From NCBI GenBank assembly GCA_021234155.1, contig JAJEKV010000031.1, forward strand, positions 14,377,748-14,441,747: a stretch of DNA of 64,000 nt. The letters run 5' to 3'. Numbering within the stretch: position 1 is the stretch's first letter; each line of letters opens with the position of its first letter. The position numbers and the translations under genes are program-made. Of this stretch, positions 31,716 through 41,911 are shown in pieces. Source of the stretch: Isoetes taiwanensis (Eukaryota > Streptophyta > Lycopodiopsida > Isoetales > Isoetaceae). The notes under the pieces are model-generated. The model saw nothing but the letters and a program-made list of their open reading frames with translations. It was not told the DNA's origin and searched no databases.

Positions 31716-33104
31716 TATTGAGAAGTTTGAAAACTTTCTCAACTAGTGGTTTGTAAAATTTATGAGGAAAACAAGTAACCCAATTCTTTGTGTGTCATGT
31801 GTAATTCTATTCAAGCAATCAATTCAAAAATTTCTTTTATGGTGTGTGAGTCCCATTTTCAGTCCGAGTCCCAAAATTCAAGATTTGTCCCACTTTAATT
31901 AAATACGACTTATGGATGCTGCCAATGTGGCATGATGTAAACAAGGTGCTGCGCACGGAGGGTTGCCCTCCGGTGGCCCGAGAGTGTGATTTCATAGGTT
32001 CTATTTCATTTTTTTGCATTTGAATGAATGCAAGGGCAATAGTGTCTGTCTTTATTAGTAAAGTTTCCATTCATTGAGATGGTTGTAATAGGTTTTGTTA
32101 ACACACATTGTCTGAGGCCATGAGATTGTATTGCTCATCTAGAGTTGTAACCAATCAAGAAAGGCATAGAATATGGCTATTTACATGGTTGTCCCTACTT
32201 TAATGGACAGATTAAGGATTGCAAGACTTGTGGATATATATTTACATGCAATTTATTAAGCTGCAAATAACGACTCTTCGCAATTGTAGTCATAATATTA
32301 TGCTTGTAACTTAAAGCAACGTTAAAGTCAGACGTCTTTTGCTCCAGCCTTTCAAAGCAAGCCAACATAAAAAAGAGCTAAAGAAAATGAGCCTTCCAAG
32401 GTCTAGGAATATTTGAAGGCTCCAATGCCTTCTAGCCCCCCAAAAATAGAGCAACATCAACGTTTGACCCAGTCTGTGTTCAATGACCTAGATCCTATAT
32501 TTTGGTACATGCCATGGAATCTCTGGAAGTCTGTTCTGAAGAAATTTCGAGTCATAAATTCATTCTTTTGTAAAGCATTTTGAATTCCTTAATAAAGCTT
32601 CATTTTAATTAGATAAAAGAGTCCTCATGGATAGCCTGAGCGAAGGTCTTTTGAGTTTTTTTTCTTTTACTCGTCGATTCTTAAGCCCTAAGCCCTACTG
32701 ATGTTTGATTGATTTGAGTACATAGCACCATTGTCCTTGCATTAGTCAGAGCTACAACCATAACTCAAGATTATGAAGGATTTCTTCCACTCTCCTATGC
32801 ATGATTGTGTTAGGGTGTGTGCTCCAAGGAATTGGGGTGGTCTTGTAGAGCCTAATTAGTTTATACTCTAGTGGAATGTTTTTAAGGCCAATCCTTGAAA
32901 ACCATACTTGAAATAGTAGTCTAGATGATAGGTGCATTAGTTCTTCTACAAAATATATACAATGAATTCAATCTTTGCCATTGAACATATTTTTACCTTT
33001 AACACTGAAACTTTCTGTTTTTGGCATCAAGATCCGTTACACTTGTAAGTGTGGGAAAAAATTTAATGTACATGAAAGAAAACCATATGCTAAAACGGCC
33101 ATAT
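31716..33104. other. Intergenic sequence with one short hairpin repeat
   Basis: No gene is recognised here. GGATGCTGCCAATGTGGCAT (31916-31935) is shared with 41886-41905. It is followed by AAGGTGCTGCGCAC and the hairpin CGGAGGGTTGCCCTCCG (about 31956-31972). The AAGGTGCTGCGCAC part reappears inverted at 35299-35328 and at about 42170-42200. Confidence 0.5.
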
Positions 33105-33735
33105 TTATAGAATATCCTCTTGTATGTATACCACCAGCTCAACAGAATGTAGCCAAACACATCCAACCCAATCAAACAGGCCAATAATCAGTAACAGATC
33201 CAACCTGCCATTATCCATCCTATCAGAAATCCAAGGGTGCCCTTTTGAGCATTGATTAGCCAAACTTATGAGAATGCTACTCAAGAAATGCCCAACTCCC
33301 ATATTTGCTAGGAATAATGCAGATCCAAGGCTCTGCATAGAATCAGGTGCCTGGTCATAGAAAACTCTATCTGTCCAATGCTTACAAAAACTGAAGCTAT
33401 GCCCATGAGAATGTATTGAGGCAAAAGCCAGAACACGGTAATCGGATGCTTTGGATCATGATTGCTAGAATTAAGTCTTTTATTTTCGGTTATTGCAGTC
33501 ACAACCATGGCTAGAACAGTTATAATCACCACAATTCCCATTCTTTGCAGCATGCTAATGCCTCTAGTGTGCCCTGTTATTTTTCTCAGGAGAGGCACGA
33601 GGATTTTGTCATAAATTGGAATGCAGCATATTGCTGTAAGACTGTCAAACACACCCATTGAAGCTGCAGGTATGGTGAAATTTTCACTTAAATGCCTGTT
33701 CATTCTGCTGCCTTGTCTAACAAAGAATATGTCCA
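33105..33735 (-). pseudogene. NPF/PTR-family (NRT1/PTR) transporter, C-terminal fragment
   Basis: On the minus strand FFVRQGSRMNRHL (about 33725-33690) is followed by FTIPAASMGVFDSLTAI, then IPIYDKILVPLLRKITGH, GISMLQRMGIV and ITVFWLLPQYILMGIASVFVSIGQIEF. These are the characteristic blocks of transmembrane helices 7-10 of plant nitrate/peptide transporters (the FTIPAAS, PxYD, LQRMGIG and QYxLxG blocks). The frame shifts near 33338 and continues MQSLGSALFLANMG and the last helices to 33105. The N-terminal half (about 300 residues) is absent. With a frameshift and missing exons it is a pseudogene fragment, probably captured or left by duplication. Confidence 0.85.
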
Positions 33736-33954
33736 GTATATAAGACTACTAACCAAAGCATGGAGAAAGAAAAATATGATATTTTTAACACTTAAGATCA
33801 TATTATAACAGAACAGTCAGAACTCATGTATACAAAAATCGGTCTAGTCAAAGTAATAAACTTGAACTTTATCCTGCATATCTTTCCATAAACTGAATTT
33901 ATCCATACTGCATACATCCAAACCTACATAAAGAAGTTCAGTAAAGTACCTTAC

Positions 33955-34374
33955 CATTCAATCTTTTTACGGTCACAATAGCACAGAAGGCGGCCATCAC
34001 CAGCATAGATCCTGCAGTTCTGGTAGACAGGACCCTTACAAGAAAACTTCTTGACAAACCTCAACCGTGAATAATCCAGGCCTGGACTTTTCCAGCGCTG
34101 GTGAACTTTCTTTCTTGGATCGATTTTACTGACAGATACCGGGCTTTCAGATAATACATCACCTCCATCATCAAGGCTGTTAGCAACATCATCAGATGCT
34201 TGCTTCAACACCTTTAAGAGACTGCCAATGTGATCCAAATATAACGCCATTTATTTCCTGTGTCTCAGAAACTGTAACCAGAATTGACTCATAATCCAAA
34301 GGACAAACTTTTGCAAGACCTAAAAGTGTGGCATCAGACAAAACAAATTGCAAGCTCTCATCTTCCTTGCGCGC
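33955..34374 (-). pseudogene. EXD2-like 3'-5' exonuclease gene fragment (one exon)
   Basis: A minus-strand exon begins after the acceptor TTTGTTTTGCAG (34375) and ends at the donor GAATG, then GTAAGG (33955). It reads KEDESLQFVLSDATLLGLAKVCPLDYESIL, resembling an HRDC-like helical region, and later VYQNCRIYAGDGRLLCYCDRKKIEW. That last segment matches the Cys-rich block found after the exonuclease domain in EXD2-like proteins (NC-x-LY-x-PDG-x-LC-x-CDRKKAQWYL). A frame change near 34240 breaks the exon. Neither the exonuclease domain nor the HNH-like C-terminus is present nearby, so this is an isolated piece. Confidence 0.6.
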
Positions 34375-35040
34375 CTGCAAAACAAAGCAAATATCGGCAA
34401 TTTTACTTTAAAAATTTTTGAGACATGGACAACAAACACCGATATAAATCAGGTACTCTTAAAAGTTGTAATAGAATATGATATATTTCTTAGATCAGTC
34501 TTGACTGAGAAATCTACCCTGGGACATTTGCACCATTTTCTGATTCATCAGGCAAAGAAATATGAGCAACATCGATGGTTTTTGCAGGAGAAATTAGAGG
34601 CAGCAAGCCACTGCCGCACCAGGGCTTCCACTAAAACAGAGCTTTCCACCTACGGTTTCTGGCCAGACTTCATTTTTTTACTTTAACAGAGCTTTCTCGC
34701 TTTCTTCCAACTGCAAACTCCATCCTTCCACCTCCTGCATGCCGTATATGCTTCAGAAATGCTCCACGAAACTGGCTATTGGCTATGGCAGAAAGAAAAC
34801 CCCTAACGCATTGTAGAAATGCTTCGAAATTGGTTATGGCGGAAGGAAAACCCTAATATTCAGTGGCGGTGCCGGTTAACCAGTTCCCACACCAGCCGCA
34901 CATCAACAATGGCGACCGAGCATTTACAGGTAAGAGTAGGTTTTTAGCAGTCACAACATATCCTAGGTATATTCCAGCATATACCTAGGATATGCCAAAA
35001 GCCCACATAAACAAGGGTTTGCCCCCCTAGGGGCAACCCA
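34375..35040. other. Non-coding stretch with a perfect 15-bp hairpin
   Basis: CATATCCTAGGTATA (34957-34971) and its exact complement TATACCTAGGATATG (34980-34994) flank an 8-base loop. A second hairpin, GGGTTTGCCCC and GGGGCAACCC, lies at about 35015-35039, right at the left edge of repeat A. ATGGCGACCGAGCATTTACAG followed by GTAAGA at 34911 looks like a short first exon but nothing supports a gene. Confidence 0.6.
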
Positions 35041-37183
35041 AAAATACTATCTATTAGCTTTAAAATCACTTTTTGTTGTAGCACAAGCGAAAAAATACTA
35101 TTTACTTATCTGATTTGCAGTTGTAGCACAAGTGAACGTGTAAATGTATATTATAACGAAGCCAGCGGTGGCAGATACGTTCCTAGAATCTTTTTGGATG
35201 TAGAGCCCGAGACAATCATGGCTTCACACAATCCAAAAAACACCTAGCACGAAACAACAAAACAGAAACCATGAAAATGTAATTCTCTGGGCATCGAAGG
35301 GCAACCCTTCGTGCGCAGCACCTTGTTTCCATTTGTTCCTTGTTCCAAATACAAAGTTGAAGCATTAGAGGAAAAAAAAAAACAATGTACTCTTTTTTTT
35401 TGGGGGGTTTTTGAACATGTTCATGTATATTTGTGTCTTGATTTATGTCTTTGTTCTTCATATCAAGGAAGTCATAACAATGATAATAATTCCATCAATT
35501 ATGCTATATTATATTGGTTGTCATTACTTTATCTATATTGCATTACATTGTATTTACAATAAATTGAATGTCTTTGTCAAGATGCTTGGAACGTGATGGC
35601 TAATATTTGTCTCTTCATTTTGTGAAAGTTTAGCCAAAAGCAAGAAACTACAATGGAGAAAAATCATTTAGTTTAGCCACGCGTTAGAAACTTCTAACTC
35701 CAATTTAAAGGTACTTTAGCTAAATCTACTTCGACTACAGTAAAATATAGGAGTAGTAATTTATTCTATGGATAGCAAGTTCATGTTACAGTTATGGAAG
35801 CAATCTTTTACATACACAGAGGTCCAGATTTGCTAGCGTATGTACATATGTTGGAAAGTCTCAAAAACCTTTAGTACTTAAGATTTTCTCCGGATGCCCT
35901 AGCCTTGTGCAGTTATTTGCAGCGACCAGCTTTGGATATGCTTGGTTCCAAAACGAAATACCGTGAGTCTATCTTGGTTCCAAAAACGAAATGCCGAATA
36001 TATATCCGATATGTTAACACACACCGACTCTGCACCGAAGTTCAAAAACAAAAGCCGAGGTTTGAGGTCTTTGTAGATGCCGAGAAACTCCAAATTCGAA
36101 ATGCCAGGATGTCTCTTTGCAGGCCGCCGGATATCAAGGAGCTCCAAAACGAATTGCCGGGAGGACTTTGTAGATGCCGGTAGATATCCGCATTTGCTTG
36201 GAAAAAAAATGAGGTAAAAAATGTTCTATTAGCTATTATAGATTGATGTATTTTCCAAGCGTAACCATTGCCGGAAGTGTATAGAGCTAAATGCCTCCCT
36301 CATCTTAATTCTTTCCATTTTCCATATCTCATTGCCCTTGTTTCGTGCTTCAAGAATAAGTGATGTGATCTTTGCTTATTTCGCTAGTCTTTGAAAGCCC
36401 TCTAATGCTTTGGCTTAAATTGTTCTAGACATAAAAAACTTAATGCTATCTGCATGTATGAGATGTTGAAGCGCTTGTTGCTGCTTGTTTCAGGCTTCAA
36501 AAATAAGTGATGCTGCTTAATTTTGCTAGTCTTTGAAAGCCCTCTAATACTTTGGCTTTAATTGTTCTGGACATAAAAAAACTTAATGCTATCCGCATGT
36601 ATGAGATGTTGAAGTGATTGTCCCATCTTGTAATGTTTCTAAACCTAGCATGATCTTCTTGCAAACCGATATTGCAGTGATAATCTTGTCCTGGCGCTTC
36701 AAATACAGGTTAGGGTTCTATACTTTCAGCTTTATCTAAGTTTGAGAAGCATAAGCAAGCAGATGTGATGTATGACTGATGAGGTTTCCAAATTGCCAAT
36801 CAAAAAGCTCATCCTAGAGGACGATTTATAAATTAGCAATGTTGTTATTCCTCAATTTCAACTTGTGTCTCATGAATGCAAAAAAGGATTCATAAATAAG
36901 ATTCGGATTGAGTTGTCAATGGCAAATGGAGCGAAATGAAATGCAGATCTATGGTATCTCTCGCCTGTCTTCGTGATGCTTCCTGACCCTTTTACTAGGC
37001 ATCAATGCGACTTATCTATTCAATTTCTCTAGTATCTAAAATACATTTGAGCTCCCGTGTAAAATACATTTGAACTCATATTTCAACCTTCCCTTGAGTA
37101 TGTCCCATGCAGAGAGAATTCATAAGTCTATATCCACACAAGCTTTTCCCTATATACACCTAGAAATATAAATGCTGGAACCT
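35041..37183 (+). repeat. 2.1-kb repeat, copy A
   Basis: It is colinear with 41912-43907 plus 50044-50184. The left edge is AATACTATCTATTAGC, and the right edge is at AGAAATATAAATG then TGGAACCT. The copies differ mainly by point changes and small indels. It contains a short coding-like part (about 35920-36190: LDMLGSKTKYR, ISDM, FEVFVDAEK) read in broken frames. It has neither TG/CA ends nor a primer-binding site, so it is not an LTR. Unlike copy B it has no LINE inside. Confidence 0.8.
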
Positions 37184-38400
37184 CAAACCTCAATTTCTCT
37201 ACACTAGATTGATCTCTTGGAAAAACCAACTTTCAACTTTGCAAAGAATCACAATTGTGGAGAATGCTCCCTTTTTGTTGCAAAATGTAACAGATATGCC
37301 TGAAGCAGGCACTACGCTGCTGATTAATGCCTATTACTAGCCCAAAACATTTTCTACATTCGTAGCTTGTATTTCACACATGAAGATGCATCTTGGGAGG
37401 CTAGACAGTTGAGCATTTTCTGGAACATACAGGTATGGTCCAGAAATAACCTGCCTCTTGCGCTCACTCACCCTCGCATTTTCATTAAATGGAGACAATC
37501 AGAAGTTACTAAAGTTGGGCATTTATGGGATGGTATATGCGAATGCGATGGCTTTCCTGAACCCGCTTTAAAGGAAAGGTCCATGGGGCTGGGGAGGGGG
37601 GATAAGAAGATATTCTATGAATTATGTGGTACCTTGGATGCTCTCTCAAGAAAGGATGGTCCTAATGATCGATGGGCATGTCAGGGGCAAGACAAGTACA
37701 TTGTTAGTTCTATCTATCGCCTTCTCTGTCCAGGCTCCCCTCAAAAGCTGCTGGCAGGTTGGCTGTTGATGTTTCTCAAGCTACGCAACTACGGAACAAT
37801 TCCTGAACAATCCTATGTTCAAAAAGGCTGCAGTTTTTTAGATGGTTAGCACTATGGGGGGGCTTAGCACTATGGAGAAACTCCATCAGGGATACTTCAT
37901 AATGACAACTGCCCACTTGGATGCAGTACTACTGAACCTCTCTCTCATCTATTCTTTTGCCCCAAGGTGAAAGAGTCTTGGCTATGGGTATCCACATTCA
38001 TAGGTGTCAGTGCTCAACAGTGTTTATAGCCAGGGATAATAGAGGTTACAGATGGAGATATAGTTTCAGCATTGCTGGTTAATATAATACTGTGGACAAT
38101 CTGGAAATATAAATGTGGATCGTTATAGGTGGGCAACACTTTTCTTTGGATAAGCTGAAGAATATTTTTAACATCGAGGTGGCACTTATGGCTTTAGCTC
38201 ATTACAGAAAGTTTGCAAGAAATTACAATAAAGATCTGGATAGGCTTGGTAGAATTCAAGGATTCTACATGTTCTTCAAATGTCATTGGTTAGCTGAGGA
38301 CGTTACCGATGACGGCTTGCTTAGGCTAGCCCTTGCTTAAATTTTACTAGTTTGTACACTATTTTCCATATTATTTAATATATCATACACTTAGAAGGGG
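37184..38400 (+). mobile_element. LINE fragment, ORF2 C-terminal end
   Basis: The open stretch 37367-37849 contains WSRNNLPLALTHPRI and DKYIVSSIYRLLCPG, typical of the region between RT and the C-terminal zinc-finger-like end of plant LINE ORF2 (compare GKQFVRSVYRLLLAP at about 49280 in the nearby LINE). Sequence near 37900-38000 reads HLFFCPKVKESWLW in another frame, matching the LEHCLFDCP-type block. The open part 38113-38340 then gives the end of ORF2. EN and RT domains are absent, so it is strongly 5'-truncated. No poly(A) tail is evident. Confidence 0.65.
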
Positions 38401-39598
38401 AAAAATAATACTTCTATCTGGGAGAGTGATCTTGTGTTCTATGTTTCCCTTTAGGAGTTTGCGAGGTATCTTTGAAAAGAGGTCCTCGTACTCCATAAGG
38501 AGTTCTTGTATCGCTGCAAGGGTCTTACTACCTGAATTACATATGCCTCCAGAGGCTCTAGGGAAACTGCAGTTAATTCTTCAACCTTAACTATTGTTGA
38601 ACTAAGTTCTAATGGCATCAGTTCAAGCTCTTGGGTTAGGTTAGGTGTCTACCTATGATGACTCTTGTGTCGTGCACGAGGTTGACTAAGACATTTTGGT
38701 TATAGGAATCTATGAGTGCTCACTTCCATCTAAGCCGTTCCATTCAGATGATTTTGTCATACTTCCCCTATACAATTAATTATCTGCGCCAATATGACTC
38801 TCTTTATATTTAAGAAAAGAATATGCATTCAACTGCTTTACCCATTGCGATGGTCATATTCTTTGGTGCCAATCTGACTTTCTCTTTCTTCATATATTTG
38901 GTGACGAATTTAAGCTTTTGCATTGCTTTTGGCGACATGAAGTTTTTGGGCTTCCCATCAATACGAATGGTAACTTGCAGTTCTTGCTGAAGTTATTCAA
39001 AAATAACATCATGTTAAAAAAGATCAATACTTATTTTACTAAGGAAAGTAAAGAGGAAAATGTATATACAAGAGTTGACTAGGCAAACACTTGTTATGTG
39101 AGAGACAAAGAGTCTAATTTTACTAAGGAAAGCAAAAAGGAAAATGCATATATAAGAGTCTACTAGGCAAACAATTATTATCTGAGAAACAAAGAATATA
39201 ATTCTAATTTGACAGTTAAGGTTGTACGCTATTTTTGGCCATCCATTGATAGTCGATGGGATTTGCACCTTGTGGTGAACGAAAGCTCAATCAGAGCTCT
39301 AACCCTCAAGCTATTACCAAAATAAAATTATAAGTTAGTGGATGGAAAACCTTAGAACTTTGATTAGATGGTCATGGAGATCAGATGAGCTATACTAGAT
39401 ATAACGGATTTTCTCTTTGAGGGCTGCACCACTATGATTGGACCTTACACACATTGCAGTGCCACAATACATGTTTCTCGCTTAATGAATAGCAGATTAC
39501 TCTCACTAGCATGATAAATTGAAAACATGGAGCTCATGTGTTGAAAAAATGGGATTCATGTAATAATAATATTCTTCAGCAATAATAACAGATTTAAC
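38401..39598. other. AT-rich sequence, no gene seen
   Basis: There is no open stretch with recognisable content. A short direct repeat containing ACTAAGGAAAG and GAGACAAAGA occurs at about 39035-39115 and again at 39120-39190. Confidence 0.4.
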
Positions 39599-41092
39599 AA
39601 AATCTGGACTTATTCATATCTAATAAATTTACCTCAAGGATGTCATTATAAGATTATATGTATTTCAGATTGGTGTGATTCAACTCTTATTGAATCTAAT
39701 AATTTTATCAGTTTATCTTTAGGTCAAAAGTATGATAGTTACTAAAGTATAAAAATTGCTTTCAAAATTAATTTTCACTTCAATCTATTTAAAATTAATT
39801 TTTCATATAAGAAGAATTCTATATGATTAAAATAATATTTTTTCAAATTAGTTAAATAAAATTTTGGATTAAAATTAATTAAGTGATTACATTAATCTGT
39901 TAACAAAAAAAATATGAATAGTTTATTATTGATCAATTTTTGATGTGTTTTAATTCATAAATAAACTATTTAGAAATTTGTTATTAAAACACAGACTTTA
40001 TTATTTAATCAATGTGAACCTAAAACTTTCTAAAAAAAAAATTAATTGTGCTAAGAGGGTATAAATTGTAAAATTCTCATGATAGTTTTAAGTGAACATG
40101 TTGAGGTGGGCGTACAGACATCTCCACAATCCCAAGGGGATCAGGAGTCGCAGTGCCGCGCTAGCAGACAAGAGCAGGCTACCTCAGTATCTTCTGTTAC
40201 TAGGAGCCTGAACTTGCGTATTATAGGGGTTGCAGAGGCAGAAGATGATGCCCTTTCTGATATGGATGCTGCTTTGCATTTTTTCACTGATGTCATGCAT
40301 GTGAAGGCTGGTGGAGTTGTCTCTGCTACTAGGGTGGGAGCGGCAAGACCTGATCGTCCCCGCCATCTTTTGGTTTGGTTTCAAGACACTCTTAGCCGCT
40401 TACATGTTCTTCAGCATGAAAACCATCTCAGAGGGACTAGTTTCTCAGTACAGGAGGACCTCTCCCCTCTTCAATTGTGTAACCGTAAGGAGGAGCTCTG
40501 CAAGGTGAGGGCGGCCCGCCTGCAAAAGAAATGGGCAGTGTATAGGGGAGGCGCAGCAATTATTCTAGATCAATGGCCTTCCAATCCTTGGACTGGCTAT
40601 GTCTAGACAATTTTAGAAGCATAAATTTACCACTAGCATTAGCATTATCTTCTCTTATTCTTGGTAGCCTTTTAATATTTAGTTATTGTATTTGGTGATG
40701 GGGCCTAGTCCCCAGGTTTTAGATGGGATGTTGCCCTTACATGTACCGTCCCATAACCCGTTGGGTTCCCGTGGACGTAAAAATTCTTATCTTATCTTAT
40801 TAAACCATCAAATTTTATTTACAATTTGTTGTAATTATCAAATTATAAATTTATTAAATCACTAAGATTTTAAATTTTATATTCGCAAAATGTTTAATTT
40901 TAGATAAATTCAAGTAAAAATTTATTTAAAAACGATCTTATCTTTTGGTATCTATTATAATTTTAATTTAAGGATAAACTTATAATAGTAATACTTGAAA
41001 TATTTATCAAAATCAAGAAAAATTGAATACATATAATCTTATAATGACATTTCTGAAGTGTTATCTAATAAATCTGAATATGTCCATGTTTT
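39599..41092. mobile_element. Terminal-inverted-repeat element (MITE-like) with a retroposon inside
   Basis: The left arm (39599-39668, containing TGTCATTATAAGATTATATG) is the reverse complement, with few mismatches, of the right arm (41022-41092, containing CATATAATCTTATAATGACA). Similarity continues weakly inward for about 100 bases. The interior is very AT-rich apart from the GC-richer ORF at 40079-40606 and its tail, which look inserted. Flanking target duplications were not clear. Part of the interior (39914-39968) recurs at 50353-50407. Confidence 0.55.
40079..40606 (+). CDS. LINE ORF1-like protein, intact, without ORF2
   Basis: This is an unbroken 175-codon frame. The middle (LNLRIIGVAEAEDD, then HLLVWFQDTLSRLHVLQ) has the layout of the RRM-like domain of L1-type ORF1 proteins (NLRIIGxPE, then LLVxFxD...R..VL). 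The C-terminal part (SFSVQEDLSPLQLCNRKEEL, RAARLQKKWAVYRGGAAIIL) matches their C-terminal domain. Such proteins bind LINE RNA. It is followed by about 190 bases of apparent 3' untranslated sequence ending in the repeated tail TCTTATCTTATCTTATT (about 40785-40800). ORF2 is absent. It could be a 5'-truncated, internally deleted LINE or an ORF1-only retroposon. Confidence 0.65.
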   Translation: MIVLSEHVEVGVQTSPQSQGDQESQCRASRQEQATSVSSVTRSLNLRIIGVAEAEDDALSDMDAALHFFTDVMHVKAGGVVSATRVGAARPDRPRHLLVWFQDTLSRLHVLQHENHLRGTSFSVQEDLSPLQLCNRKEELCKVRAARLQKKWAVYRGGAAIILDQWPSNPWTGYV

Positions 41093-41911
41093 ATTGAATG
41101 TTTCATAATAATGTGTAGCCTTACTTTACAAACTCTCTTATCATACTTTTACAAACTTCAACTTCTTTAGCAATCATGTGTAGCCTTACTTTACAAACTC
41201 TCTCATCATACTTTTCAGCTTGTAGAAGTTCCTTCAGAATTCAAGAAAATTTGAATGAGCTCATAGTTTATTTGATCTAACAATTGTTCTGGATATTTTT
41301 GTTTACTTAAGTTTCAAATATGATAGAATTTGAATCACCAAATGAAAGGGACATAAACGCAAACTAACTGGTATTTTTGAGACAGTTAAACAGGGAAGAA
41401 TCATCCCACGGGCATAACTTGAGATTTTGAAATACATCGTCAGTTGGTTAAAAGGGGAAAAAAGTATCCCATATGCATGATATAGGCCCACACCCCACTT
41501 CCCACATTTACTTTACATTATTACCCCCACCAGTATATCAGTATAAGTACACACAATAATTCACAAATACACATAGAATACGATTCATCCTTTTTGCTAC
41601 GATGAATTATTGTGTTGATGTAATTTGAATTAGTCCAAATAGGAAGAAGTGTGATGCCCAAAAATGATTATTGTTAATCTAAAAAGAGAACATTCTAAGT
41701 ATCATGGCATTGTCACATGGCACAATTATCCAATTATCCATTTCAAAGAAAAAGTGGCAGATTGTATTCTTGTATGATTATCAAGTTTTGAATCTTTTTC
41801 AAATATTGCCATTATCTCTAGTTAGTGGCTACTCCATTAAGAGATCTTGCGTTCAAGTCTCTAGGGATTTGTCATATCTCCTCATGGATGCTGCCAATGT
41901 GGCATGATGTA
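41093..41911. other. AT-rich spacer, with a possible tRNA-derived SINE end
   Basis: Mostly featureless. AGTTAGTGGCTAC (about 41820) resembles a polymerase III A box, and GCGTTCAAGTCTC (about 41850) a B box, about 30 bases apart. The stretch ends with GGATGCTGCCAATGTGGCAT, shared with 31916. A direct duplication ATGTGTAGCCTTACTTTACA lies at 41110-41130 and again at about 41175-41195. Confidence 0.3.

Noticed and set aside
34911-34930. First exon ATG...CAG followed by GTAAGA
   Set aside because: Seven codons with a good donor but no downstream exon or recognisable product; chance is sufficient.
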